This document shows positions 23,782-35,308 of a DNA stretch of 64,000 bases, one piece after another. This DNA is from Lepas anatifera (lineage: Eukaryota; Arthropoda; Thecostraca; Lepadidae): NCBI GenBank assembly GCA_034440635.1, contig JAOTON010001685.1:3420501-3484500 (forward strand), in the 5' to 3' direction. Position 1 is the stretch's first letter; every line of letters starts with the position of its first letter. The notes below the pieces were generated by a model. That model was not told where the DNA came from. It saw only the letters and a list, made by a program, of their open reading frames with translations, and did no database searches. Both the position numbers and the translations under genes were made by a program.

Positions 23782-24802
23782 CCTGCGCCCCACCGGGGTC
23801 CGGTGCCACCTTCGCCCCACGGGGGCATCGATGGCCCCCTCTAACTCCGAAAATATGGGCGTTAGCGCAAATCTGCAAAGTGCAATAGAAAGCTCGCGTG
23901 AATTCAGTAAGAAATTACTTCACATGTTTTAGTGCTCAGGTCAATGGTTTGAGCTCCAGAGGTCAAATTAGGTCAAGATTGGCTATTTTCACTCAAATAT
24001 GCAATGCTTAAGCAAACTGGGCATAACTCTTATGCCATTAGAGCTATTAAGGTCTGGTAAAGTACATTTGATAGGAAATTGTCAGTACTTTTTCCGCTAT
24101 GGAAACGTGAAGACCTCCCGCCAGTGGTTTGAACTCCAGAGGTCACCTCGTGACCTAAGATGACCTGAGGTCACGAAAGGTCATAACGTAACCTGCTGCC
24201 GTATATCAAATGAAAGCCAATGACGAGACAAACACGATGGTGTTTGTTTCAGCGCTCTGGCTTATATAGGTCAAAAGGTATTGTAAAAATACTGTTTTTG
24301 ACCCCTGGTGACCTTGGATGACCTTGGGGAGGTCAAAGGGCAAATATGGCCCCTGGAATCCGTGAAAGTGTGTCCAAAAACGCTTTTCTGATCAAGCTGA
24401 GCATTTTCAATCGCTTTTGTGACTTTTAGATCATAAGACAGCTTTTCCACATGCTTTTTCAATGGGAGAGGTCGCCTCGTGACCTGACCTCAGGGCACGA
24501 AATTGAAAAATCCCGGATATACACCTTGTAGATCCTGGAGGAGTCATTAAGTGTAGGAAGTTTCAAATTGATCGATTTTGAAATGTAGCTCGTACAGAGC
24601 TCTAAAGTTGAAGTGAGGTGACCTTGGTTGACCTCGTCTGGTGACCTGACCTTGGGTGACCTGGGTTAAAAAATTTCAGGGATGATGGGAAAATGATGCA
24701 GTAAGAGGTAGAGCCCTCAATCGCGGTGCTGTGCCTCGTCGTTGTTCTGCTATTCCGGAAAAACCTTAGGGGGGCCATCGATGGCCCCCGGTGGGGCGAG
24801 GG
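23782..24802. mobile_element. Family C TTAA-bounded element, long form
   Basis: Shares the TTAA at 23778-23781 with the preceding element and ends at TTAA 24803-24806. The inner ends carry GGGGGCATCGATGGCCCCC-like sequence and CCGGTGGGGCGAGGG. A shorter relative lies at 61738-62410. The interior is full of AGGTCA/TGACCT and has no coding frame. Confidence 0.7.
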
Positions 24803-24806
24803 TTAA

Positions 24807-25450
24807 CACACGTACTGGAGAGGGCTCGAAGGCCTCCCACCTATTTTTCCAAGGTGGTCGGATAACTGCTCGTAGCCAAAAAAACGATTCCCGGCCACAT
24901 TTGGGAGAATTTAACAGCACGTAGATGGGCGAAAAAAATTGTGAAAATCGGTCTAAATTTTTGAACTTATACGCTTTTAAAGTCAGATCTACACTTTAAG
25001 ATCGCCACAATCGCGCGGTCCCACCAGTTTACTTGCATTGGAGAACGAGTGGTGACGTTATAACGCCATATAAACCAGATTATATTTCAAGGTCACCTTA
25101 CATGAAGGTCAAGGTCAAGATTGAAAGTCACACGTCAAGGTCATACCAGCATTTGTAAGGGCATTGTTTCCAGTGCTTCCAATCAAATGGCGTTACCCAG
25201 TCTGACGTATATCTTACAATGACGTCATAGTTTAGGTAATTTAATGTAAAGGTTAAGGTCAAAACCTTTGTAATGGCAGAGTTAATACCTGTAATGGCAG
25301 AGTTCATGGGTAAATTTGAATGCTCAATTTCCCCTCAACGGAAGCTATAGTGCTTGTTATAGTGTGCATTATAGGGAGCGTACAATATTGTGACCTCATA
25401 GGTCAATGACATTGAATGACCTTGGCCCCAAAATTTTTGTAAAAAATTAT
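24807..25450. mobile_element. Family B-like element fragment
   Basis: Starts directly after the TTAA shared with family C (24803-24806). It resembles 61018-61733 in the CCCACCTATTTTTCC stretch, the TGACGTTATAACGCC stretch and AAGGTCA motifs. The far end is not defined; similarity fades near 25450. Confidence 0.55.
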
Positions 25451-27216
25451 TTGCAGCTTTCCCCAGGGGTCTAAAAAAGGTCACGTGGTCGCTGATGAAA
25501 CCGCAGAGGCTGAAAGTGGTCTCACTGGGGGGGGGGTCGATATGGCCTAGTCGCTGAGTGCACCCTAAAATCCCAATACAATCCCAATCTCACTGGCATT
25601 ATTGGAGCAGTCTCTACCTCTTTTGCATTATACAATATCATCCGGTTCACAATGTTCTTTTTATACGAACATTGCGACAAAAAGTGTACCATAATTTCGT
25701 TCAGAACTCCTGGATCGTTAAAAACATGCAGGAACGTTGTGAGCAGGCCTTGCTTATATTTTTCATAACTCACGGCAGGCAAAAGGCGACCTGCAACATT
25801 ACCTTCCGAACGATGCTGGTAAATGAATGCTTTCGTTTGAGTTTTGGAGTTACCGCACTTGCTTCGCTCATGCAGTAAATTGTGAAAACTATGAGATCCC
25901 TCGGTTTCGTGATTCCTCGGCTCACATGTTTCACTTCCATTGCTACCAATTTTGTCCATCCAAATGCCGTGACTTGGGTGATAATGGAATATTTGACCAC
26001 GGTTTTTTGCATAACTCAATATGTACATATTACAGTTATACCCACACGCAGCACTAAATCATCAATACGCCATCCCGACCATCATAAAAACGTCGTGAAA
26101 TCATGTGTGGGCGGATAACGGGCACTATGTAATGCCCTCCGTCAACACAGCAACATGCTCCGCCTCTCCCATGCCACTACCCTCCGTTATGATGCGCCTC
26201 AGTAAAGCGCACTGCCCCTCCCCGTCGTCGACACTCCGTTGAACTCGCCGCGGCTTCCACCGTGGGTGTATTTGCATAAAAAGTCAAATGGTAAGAGAGA
26301 GACGACAATATAAACACAAAATTCACCACACACCACGCAATATCCCCTCACGCGACCTACACCTAGCATCCCCCAGACTCCAACCCGTCATCAAACTCTC
26401 CTCTCCCTCCCTCGTCACGAACATCGCTGATCCTGCCGTCCTCCTCCTCAATCCCCCGCGATTACATAATACAACACACAGGCATCACTCAATTGGCAAA
26501 GACACCCAAGCTTTGTCATTGTCACGTGGTGACGGCATTTTGTCGAAACTGTCGGTTCTCGATAAAGCCGTCAAGAAATGTTGCCTTTGAGGCCGATTTT
26601 TTTAGGTCGAATTCGCAAAAACGAGAATATGGCTTTTGAAACAACTTTTTGTGACATTTTGATACAGCTAATGACAAAATTTGGCGCAGTCTCCCTTTAA
26701 GAACGTGTTTGGCATGTATTTCTCTCTTCACCACGAAACTCGAATGCTAATTTTGAATTCTAATAGTTCTAAAGAAATGAGTTGACGCCATTTGATTTTT
26801 ATCGTTGGGAGGATTCAAAAGAGCTCCCATATGCCTAATTTTCATGAACTTGGTGGGAACTTGATTTTCTTTTTTTGTCAAACATGTAATTTTGTCGATT
26901 TTGCGCGGCCCTTAAAAATCGAAATATTTCGGTAAAAATTTGCACACACAATACAAATGAACCAAATCACGGGTTGAAGGTTGTCCACCTACAAAATTCA
27001 AAATTTGATGTTTTCTGGCCAGGTCTAGTGGACATCTGCAACCTTGGTCATCTAGCATCTTGGTCATCCTTCTAGCTCTTTGCACCTTGCATCCTTCTAG
27101 CATCTTGGTCATCTAGTACCTTGATCATCTGCAACCTTGGTGCAACCTTTGACATCTACCTAAACAAGTATGTTTGTGAGGACTTCTCAGCCTTGTACCG
27201 TGCAATGACGGTGCCC
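25451..27216. other. Low-repeat region, no recognised gene
   Basis: Overlapping open frames on the minus strand at 25522-26028 and 25770-26012 have normal composition but match nothing I recognise, and they compete in different frames. Positions 27040-27160 contain a short imperfect repeat built on CATCTTGGTCATCTAG. The stretch is immediately 3-prime of the hAT-like gene, so part could be its 3-prime UTR; I see no clear polyadenylation signal. Confidence 0.4.
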
Positions 27217-27822
27217 TCAGCTGCCCTGACGAATCGAGGCCCTCACAAAATTATTTAGCCGAGGGTTCTTCTTGATGACGCTCTCTATGAGTGAATCGGA
27301 GTGCTGCACGTCAGGGCCATTCCAACGAACAGTGAGCTCCTTCGCTGCGTTTTCGTGTCGAAGAGAGCGATGCATGCCGAACACGTTCGTAGCAGCGCTC
27401 GCCATGCTCTCGACCACGCTCTCGGCGGGGCATATAAGCCAAAGACGAGCGACGAGGTCTAGAAAAGGACGCAGATCCTCCGACTCCATGGCCCTGAGCT
27501 TGATGTAGAGCTCCTGGTTTGTCAAGCCCTCGTCAAGTGTTCTGAGAGCACGATAGGCGGCTGCGATCGACTCACCCGGCACGGCACCAGGTATCAGACG
27601 CTCTGCCCGCAGGCGGCTCACCGCCTTGGAGATATCTGCCGCCACGCCAGAGGATGGCGCAGAGCGAATCTGCTCCAGATCTGCTGCAGTGCGAATGGCG
27701 GACATGTTCTCTACCAGCTTCAGGTTGTGGCTTCCTTTGGTGAAACCTCGAGCATCCCTGCCCATCTCCCGACTTGCACAGTGCGATTCGAGACTGCTAG
27801 TGAAGTCAGCGATCTCCCTTAC
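27217..27822 (-). CDS. hAT-like transposase protein, terminal exon (dimerisation domain)
   Basis: Last exon of the minus-strand gene, 201 codons plus stop. It follows a textbook acceptor (pyrimidine-rich tract ending TTTCTTTCCAG) and starts in phase 0, which matches the phase-0 donor at 28426. The segment LICPAESVVESMASAATNVF followed by MHRSLRHENAAKELTVRWN has the layout of the hAT C-terminal dimerisation domain (P-A-S/E-x-x-x-E-R-x-F-S then RSxLxxEN and a final RWN). The usual ERxFS is ES-MAS here. The hAT-C domain is needed for dimerisation in active transposases and is also kept in domesticated hAT proteins. The encoded C-terminus is basic. Confidence 0.75.
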   Translation of the reverse strand, partial: VREIADFTSSLESHCASREMGRDARGFTKGSHNLKLVENMSAIRTAADLEQIRSAPSSGVAADISKAVSRLRAERLIPGAVPGESIAAAYRALRTLDEGLTNQELYIKLRAMESEDLRPFLDLVARLWLICPAESVVESMASAATNVFGMHRSLRHENAAKELTVRWNGPDVQHSDSLIESVIKKNPRLNNFVRASIRQGS

Positions 27823-28425
27823 CTGGAAAGAAAACAAGCATCAACAACGTACATAAGCGTAAGGGCCTTGACATAAGTTCGGGGATGGAATGGATTGGAA
27901 CCGAAAAGAATGGGATGGAAGCTGAAATCACGTCCCATGCAGACCTCTACTTGAGGGGATGATGGGGTGCAAGGGCTTAGCTGCAGCGTTATCGAGCAAT
28001 ACAAGTGGGTGAAAATCCGTTATATGGAGGAAAAGAAGGTAAAACAATTAACAAATTATGTTTTGCAAAGCTCCGGACGTCCTCTTGGCATTGGTTTGTA
28101 TAATTTTGAAGGCATTACAGTTTATTTCCTTTAGTCTGGGTCTTAAGTTCAGGTCGCGGTGGCACACTTGCTTCCGCGCGGCTGACCAAAATTCAAGGCC
28201 TGATAAAGATATGATATATATATGTACATAAGTAGATAGCAGTAAACGATTCGCACGGCCCGCCGCATGTCTTTAGATTTTGGCTTTTTGTGATTCATAG
28301 TTAAAAGTAGATGAAGCCACGACACTGTAACTAAAAATGTTTGCTTCATGAGGTTATTACCAAAAAATATTTAATGCGATAAATAACTGTGTGGTTTCCT
28401 GATTATGTCACCACCCTAAGCTTAC

Positions 28426-28709
28426 CCGGGCTTGATCCATGTTTTCTCTATGCTCAGCCAGGCATGGCCAGTGGACATGGAAGTCCTCTTCGTCCAACAC
28501 GTCTTGAATTCCTTGTGCGTCTAGATGATGACCTCTCCGATCTAGCGTAGGCAGGGACCTGTTTTTCAAGCGCAGATCTTCCAGAAGCTTTCCGAACTTC
28601 TCCTGACGTTGCCAAGGCAAAAGCTGGAGGTTCTGCAGCGCCTTACTGGTGTCGGCCAGGACCATGTACACGTCCTGCAAGGCTGCCACACGCACCCGGA
28701 ACGAGATAC
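28426..28709 (-). CDS. hAT-like transposase protein, internal exon
   Basis: 94 full codons between an acceptor (ACTTTTACAG) entering in phase 1 and a strong donor CCCGG-GTAAGC leaving in phase 0. Both phases fit the neighbouring exons without any stop. The encoded part is helical and charged (VLADTSKALQNLQLL, then KFGKLLEDLRLKNRSL), as expected for the linker and insertion region of hAT proteins between the catalytic core and the dimerisation domain. The intron to the upstream exon holds a tRNA-derived SINE-like repeat at 28871-29070. No independent domain is recognised in this exon. Confidence 0.7.
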
Positions 28710-28870
28710 CTGTAAAAGTCAAAAGGCAGGCCCTGATAACTGCGAATCCAACATGTCTAAGAGTGATTCAAATTTGCTTTTAATAGGACTACTTTATCTC
28801 GATAATAAAACAACGCTGGAAATGGTGCGCCTCCATAATGGTACATAAACTCATATATCCGGATTATATC

Positions 28871-29070
28871 GGGGCCGGGGTGGCCTAGTGGCTTCGTTGC
28901 CAGTCTTCGGATCGGATAGCATGGATTAACGTGGGTTCAATCCCCACGGCGGGAAACCGCCTTCGGTGTCTGATCTGATCCGGTGGAGAGGATCCTTAAA
29001 CACCCACGCCAATACTTCCTGTATTTGGGCAAGTGTGCCTGTTGGGAGTGACCCTAATAAAAAAGAAAAT
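28871..29070 (+). mobile_element. tRNA-derived SINE-like repeat in an intron
   Basis: The head has an A-box-like GTGGCCTAGTGGC near 28879-28891 and a B-box GTGGGTTCAATCCCCAC at 28931-28947 that forms its own stem, as in a tRNA T-arm. The 3-prime part ends in an A-rich tail (AATAAAAAAGAAAA). It lies antisense to the host gene in the intron between 28709 and 29916. Confidence 0.7.
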
Positions 29071-29915
29071 ACTGCATATCCTCATGTTAAGCATAATTTT
29101 TTCCCAGAACGCACCAAGAAGAGATGAAGGATTTTACAGCAGTTATGAACGTCATTCTGCACGGGCTAACGGCCAACAGGGAAAGGGGGAGGCGAGAGAT
29201 CGACCTCTTGAATGTAGAATACAAGCTCATTTTATTATAGGAGGTAAAATCTAACCGAAACAAAAAATAGTAAAATAAGGGTTTTGCTATGCTTCAGGCG
29301 ACTGAAAGCTAAGTCCGAAACTCACCAAGGTACACTTTTTGCTTTTATACATGTCCAGCAGGGCAGGTAAAACTGAACCATTATTGAATGTCCACCAGAG
29401 ACCCGAACGCGAAGCATAGAGACAAATAGAAAAGGTATTCCATTTAATCTTGCACATTGAACCCAGTGTATGACTTTCGAAATAAAACTTGTCCTTTCCA
29501 TTCTATCTGTGTAACAAAAAACGCCTCACTTAAAAGCTGCAAAGCTACCAGAGACTGATAGTCGGACTGAAAATATACTCGGAACAGTACACATGCACGC
29601 TCAGTGCAAAGCATTAAACAATGCCAGTACGAGACAAATATTCATAATAACTTTTTGGCATTAACATTACACAGACCTTATTGTACGTCAGCCAATTTTT
29701 TTGAACTTACACATTTATCAAAAGATTTCCTTATGTCTGGTCACGACAGTTTAAGGCACTACAAAGCCTAGCAAAAATATAGGGAAACGAACAAAATGGC
29801 AAAAGATGCATAAGCGATGACAAAAGTGAGGAAGAAGCGATGCAGTTCTCCTTCAACATGTCCACCAAAAGAACATAGAAAAGTATTGCAATAAAGATTC
29901 CGAGAACAACCGTAC
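29071..29915. other. Intron, no further feature
   Basis: Rest of the intron between the catalytic exon and the 94-codon exon. It is AT-rich, and the open frame of the catalytic exon runs on to 29731 only by read-through past the donor. Confidence 0.5.
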
Positions 29916-31321
29916 CTTTCATCAGAGACAGGTCCTCCTTGATCTCTCGAGAGGCTTGGCAGTCTTTCCCTCGGTTGGCGGCACGGAGCTCCTCCAGCTG
30001 CTGGTCCATGGCCAGAGTTGTCGCGGCTGCATTCTGAGCGAAGGCCTGCATCACAGTGGCCGCATGTGGTGCAAACCTCGTCGCAGACCACAGTGGCAGA
30101 GCACGATGAGACACGCCGAGGGCCTCTTCTGCGTTCTTAAACATCTCCAGTGTTTTGCCAGTGCTGAAACGTTTCGTTATTCTGGTGATATCATCGACGG
30201 TGCCGTTGACCCACGCACACCGTTCCTCTTTACGCGCACTGAGGTCGCCAAGGTTCAGCAAATGTGCACCGTCCCAGACGAGAGCTACGCACGGTTGCTG
30301 GGACTGTGCACTGAGGTCCTCCTGCCCCTCAGCTAGGAGACTGAGGAAACGACTGGGCACTTTGTTGTGGTGGTATTGGCCGTCTGTGGCAATTGCCGAC
30401 AGCTTATCCACCTGGTCAATGCCTACCGATCTGGCCGTCTCGTACCACTGGCGCGCCATAGACGCTCCGTCATGCTCTTTCACAACAGGGGCGGCCAGAA
30501 TAAGGCTACAGAAGAGCTTGCTGGGCGGTGCATCAGGCGCCATCGTGATGACTCCGATTAAGTCGATCGTTCGGTGGTTGACTGTTGCTTTGTCCGCGAC
30601 CAAGGCCACACATGGAGCTTGGTTCAGGTGTCTTGTGACACGACACATTGCTTCCTCCCAAAATGCCTCGCGAAAGCGAGGCATTTGGGCTGAGGAGTGG
30701 CCGAGGTCTCCCATGTTGGCACCTGCCATGTGGTGCATGACGACCTGCCTCTCGAACGACTGATGTGAGAGCGACTGTTTGATGACGTCATATGCCACAC
30801 GCAGTACATTCTTGCAGGCTGTGGACGTCCTTTTTGCAGCGCGTTCCTGTTGAGCTTCGGTCTTTCCTTGCTGTTCAGCGAGAGCGAGGTGCTGCTTGCA
30901 AGACAGGTGGGTCTTTACGCCTGCTTTGAGCACGCTAAATGCTCTTGGCACAGTCGCAGGTTTTGGAAACTCAGTTCCCTCTGCAAAGTTATATCTCCAA
31001 AGTCCCGGAGTGTTGGACTTCACTTTTTTCAAATCCGCCGTGGGATTAAAGCGAGGGAGGCACACCTTACAGTGAACGACATTGTGCTCTGCATCCGCCA
31101 CTATCATTTGCGATGTTGCACTCAGGATGGTTTCCAGATCCCGAGCTGATGTTATGCAGAGTTGGACCATGTCACCGTTCTCAGCCACCTGCTTGGGGGA
31201 CACCTTGTCTGGCTCAGATGCCTGACAGTGCTCTCGAGCTTGGCAATGCTTTTTGCGATGGAGGACAGTGAGGATATGGTATCTGCTTCCTGGCTCAGGA
31301 CTTGCGGTCGCATCGATGGCC
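29916..31321 (-). CDS. hAT-like transposase protein, zinc finger and catalytic exon
   Basis: Large exon of 1406 bp between an acceptor (TTTTCCTCCGATAG) and a donor ATGAAAG-GTACGG in phase 1, which joins in frame to the exon at 28709. From the N-terminal side it encodes a candidate zinc-binding module CKVC ... THLSCKQH (BED/TTF-like). A hAT/RNase-H-like core follows: ALVADKATVNHRTIDLIGVI (first acidic residue), LSAIATDGQ (second), VWDGAHLLNL in the place of the hAT CxxHxLNL motif, and LPLWSATRF in the place of the W-x-TRW motif. With the next two exons the frame gives 764 residues. The substitution of Cys in CxxH and the lack of nearby terminal inverted repeats favour a domesticated or decayed transposase over an active one. 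The first ~50 codons read poorly in this frame; see the frame-break finding. Confidence 0.78.
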
Positions 31322-32912
31322 CTATCGGAGGAAAATAATATAAAAAATGATCCCATTTTGAGTAATAGCATTTCACGAGGACGTACAGTTTGCTTTCATT
31401 CCCAATCAATATATTTATTCTTGCTCACAAAGCCTGAAATGATCGCCCTCCTGTTACTTTGCTTTGAATCAAATGTAACAAAGTCAATTTACCAAACCAA
31501 AAATGAAGGGATCAAAATTCCTACAGCGTGCTGTAACCAAGAATTTTAACGCTGTTCAGTAGTGTGACCTTATATTCTTTTCAGGTTATGCTATCCTAAA
31601 AAATGTAGGTGATGTCACTTGATCTAGCCTGGTGACCCAAGGCGTCCCAAACATAAAATTTCTTGATTGCTGTGGAATTGATAAGGAATTAGCCGTGCCA
31701 AATACGTTGCGCTTGCGCCGTTTTTCCGTTCCGACGGAAAAACCTTGGCGCACATCGCATGCCAGTTTTCAATTGACCGCTTTCTCCCTGGAAGGTTGCG
31801 CAAATTACGAACGGTTTAGATTGGTTTATAGAGGGCTTGTAACGAACGTTTTCCTCCTGCCTATCCCAATGCTCTTTACAGCCATAAAAAGAACTATGTT
31901 TTTTCCCGTGAATAAAACGGCAAAATCTACAAAAGTTCACTTTCCCCGAGCATGGCCAACATAGTTAACTATTTTCCCGATTCAAATGGAAGAAATCCGT
32001 AACGGCTGTAAGCAAATTATTTTATCTAAAAAAATGGCAACTGAATGCACGCGTAGTAAACTTGGTATACCGTTACCGGTGACTTTCTGAGTATACCGGC
32101 GTGGGATTCGAACCCACATACCAAGCCTCCCAGCCTGCATACAGGGGCGTTATCGGGGCTACCCCAGTACCCTAGCAATGATCGGTGTCATAATCAGGCG
32201 TCATTATATCCAGCTTCTGAGAAATTTGCACAAATTTCTCACTGGAGCTCCCAATACAAACAAAGAATGTAACAACGTATACTGTTACAAGACATGTCTT
32301 ACCTTATTTAAATATAACAAGTAAATGGCACAGGTTTTGTGTCATTCTACTTCAGCATTAGTTGAAAACCTGAACATACCTGAAGAATGAGGGACAGTGA
32401 GGAAAATGATGGGGATATCAAGTTGAACTTAAGCTTTGAGCAGGCAGGGTATAAGGCAGGATGGATCAGCTTCCACGCATACAATTATACGAGTTTGGAT
32501 GGAGTGCGGAGGATGGCTGCGGGCTGGTACTGCTGGAATCTAACCTTGCTCGAGATGTGTCGTATTGTGATGGGAGTCAGTTGTGTACTGCTGGCGTTCT
32601 GGATGTGGGCGCTCGTCTGGGGACGGGGGCTGTGCCGGTGGGTGCACTGGTGAGGGTAGTGTACAGACCCTCACCCTCGCACCCTGCGGGGCGGTCGTGT
32701 GTTCCCCGCCGAGCGCCTGATACTCGCCGGCGCTCCTGGGGGAGCTTCCTGCTCATCGCTGACCTAATTGTGCATTGAGTTTTAACGTCCACGAGTGTGA
32801 ATCATGAATAAATGCCTCCGCCGCCGAGGTGGGGGGAAACCGAAAAATTTACAAGTAGCTCGTGTTAAACTTATTGGTTATGCAGGCAAAAGGAGCACAA
32901 ATGCAAACATAC
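31322..32912. other. Intron with tRNA-like insertion; no supported gene
   Basis: Positions 31560-31960 have degenerate half-site sequence like the TTAA families (GGTGACCCAAGG and GCCGTGCCAAATACG). 32094-32172 is the tRNA-like sequence listed separately. The plus-strand frames at 32387-32778 show no recognised domain. Confidence 0.4.
32094..32172 (-). mobile_element. tRNA-derived sequence (SINE head or tRNA pseudogene)
   Basis: On the minus strand the segment has an A-box-like TAGCCCCGATAACG and a perfect B-box with stem, GTGGGTTCGAATCCCAC. The acceptor stem pairs only partly and the anticodon arm is ambiguous, so a functional tRNA is not supported. It could drive polymerase III transcription if intact. 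Confidence 0.55.
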
Positions 32913-33134
32913 CTGCAGACTCAACATGCTCTGCCTTGTCAGAGCGTGTTTCCTTGTTGGTGATGTTGGATTCTCTAGTTCCGTTGGTGTCTGAGACGCT
33001 GGATGATGTTTGTTCTATCCAAGAACTGTCTTCTCTGGAGACAGTTGAATGTGCAGAGGGACCCTCTGATGGAACAGGAGCAGTTTCACATGCCTGCGTT
33101 GATGGACTGGCGCCAGGTCCACTTTGAGATGCAT
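32913..33134 (-). CDS. Probable 5-prime coding exon of the hAT-like gene (Ser/Thr-rich)
   Basis: 222 bp between a branch-site-like CTAATC plus acceptor CTTTGCAG and a strong donor TCTGCAG-GTATGT, entering and leaving in phase 1. The encoded 74 residues are rich in Ser, Thr, Glu and Pro with no fold recognised, as in disordered linkers. Spliced to the acceptor at 31321 it continues into QEADTISSLSSIAKSIAKLE, a helical stretch in a different frame from the main catalytic frame. Linking it to the gene therefore requires a one-base correction in 31185-31250. The assignment is inference from splice signals and phase. Confidence 0.5.
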
Positions 33135-35308
33135 CTGCAAAGGTCATTTTAAGATTAGTTTCCTAAAATACACCACACCTCAAGGGGAGACAAAAAAGGA
33201 ATGTAATTTAATTCACACAAAATCACTCCTCCCCTTATCTTGGTATCAGCATGGAGCTTCAGGGATTTCTTACATGATAATTGCGAACAAGAGGCCTGAA
33301 TAATACTGGCCAAACAAGCTAGGTTTAAGCTTTCAATGTCCAGAATGATGTTGCTCCCAAAAGATTAACATGCATGTCCATAAATATACAAAAAATAAGG
33401 CATTGAAAAAACAGTGCCAATAGACTTTGGTGTTTGGCAAAGCAGCCTAACATCCTAATTTTGGTGACCACATACTCCAATACACCAGCTATCTAAACAG
33501 TGGCCCTCAAGTGACTTGTTGCAGGATTTTAGATTTATACTTGTATTTATATTAAAGAGAAAATGCCTAAATTTACCAGAAAATAGGCATGTGTATGTCC
33601 ATGGAATAACATGCAAATTCAGCATTCAAGAGATATCGTGCAAAAGTGCAAAATTATGTATTTCTGCACTTAAACCTATGTCTGACCAAATAGTCAAAAT
33701 TCCAAACACACAATACATTACACTAAATGTCTACAAATGATGTCACATGGTGTCCAGTTGAGCATATTGGATAATTTACCCTAAAACTCCAGTACTGCCA
33801 CATTAATTTCATCTGAGGTTCCTCAAAAACATATGCTTCTGTTACTCAGGATGTTAACAACACAGAATTTGGCAAGGCATATTCAAAGAGAGGTGATGGT
33901 TCTACTTTGTTTTGGGTTCCAAAGCAACAACACATTTTTGATAATTGATAAAAGGAATGCTACATCTTGATTGGCAAAATAAGCCCCATAACAATCATAG
34001 TAGGAAAAAAAGATACATTTTTTAAAGAAAAAAACTCTTTGGTACAGTACTTGTGCACAATATTTGCCAATCTAATTCTGTTTTCCTGGCCCTGACCCAG
34101 ACCCCGTTCAAGTTGTTTGGCAGCATTACGTCATCATGGCTGGAGAGGCACTACAGTTACTATGCAGGGCATTGGAGAAATTGCACTTTTTCGAAGCTCT
34201 AAATAACCTGTTTTAGAACTGTATCAACAAAACTTATATGGTTGAACAGAAAGCTAAAAGATTTTTATTTGTGAAACCATCAGACATTTTGCAAAAACTC
34301 CAGTGAAGAATATTATTTTTACAAATTTTCCAGAGCGTGTCAAAATAAGGACATGTTCAGAACTAACAGCTGTTTGCAGTAAGACTAATCCCGATTTTGA
34401 TTGGCTGTTGATTTCTGACCTTTGATTGGCTGTTGGTGGTACCTGCAGCAGACGACAATAAACACCGGTGATCTCTTGAGCGAAGGTAAATTTATTTCTC
34501 TCGGCTATTAGGTAGGCCTGAGTTGATCAAATAAATGCATGCCCTTTCAACAAATTCTTTGAAGTGTTATAATTTTTTCATTAGATTTACGAAAATACGC
34601 TGCTCGCCGTTGAGATCAAGGTTACTGTCAAATGGGTGAAACAAGTTGATTTCGATTTATACTAGATTGGTGCCAAATACGCCCAAACTTGGTATGTTTC
34701 AGCTGATCCTTCCAAAAACTTAGTAGAACCTCCTATAACTTAGTAGGAAAGGGCGGTGACGTCATCATGGGAGGACTATATTTAGTAGGAAACTTGGTTG
34801 TACCCGTAGTTAAAGTACCCTGGCCCTGACCAGCCTATCCCATCCAAGTTAAATTAAAACAAAAGCATGGAGCCAGCACCTTGAATTTTGCTGGCTTAAA
34901 TATATGGCAACCTCACTGTAACTACAACCAATTTACACCGCAGCTAGTGTGAACACAAACGCTGCTCAGCAAGAAAGTTATGGTAGTATTTTTGCAATTG
35001 CTTTATTTTATCAAGTGTAGCATTCAGATAATAAGATGTATGGTTATTGGAATACCTATAAACATAGAAAATGGTATATCTTAGATCAGATTGAGGCTTA
35101 ACATGTTAAAATGTGTGTTAACGACTGATAATCTCAGTGCAAATCCTACCTTTCTGAGCATACTTATTTAAAAACCTTCCCACTTTAGAAACAATGAGAT
35201 GAGACATCTTCTCTGAGCCAAGCAATCCAACATAGGTTGATTTCAAGCACACAAGTAAACACAATGATAGCAATGCTTAGATTTCAAAATACAACCACAG
35301 CATGATAA
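33135..35308. other. Unique AT-rich region, no gene recognised
   Basis: No tandem repeat, TTAA element or convincing exon is seen. It may be an intron or upstream region of the minus-strand gene if the zinc-finger exon at 37552-37809 belongs to it. Confidence 0.4.

Noticed and set aside
25522..26118. Long overlapping frames as a candidate gene
   Set aside because: Several frames on both strands compete, none has recognised motifs, and no splice-supported structure emerges; left as unannotated.
30155..30763. 202-codon plus-strand frame
   Set aside because: It is antisense to the hAT-like catalytic exon, whose motifs are recognisable on the minus strand.
32094..32172. Functional tRNA gene on the minus strand
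   Set aside because: The B-box is perfect but the acceptor stem has a mismatch and the anticodon arm is not clear; SINE head or pseudogene is safer.
32387..32778. Plus-strand frames suggesting a membrane peptide
   Set aside because: Hydrophobic runs arise from TGG/GTG-rich sequence, two frames overlap and there is no domain or repeat evidence.
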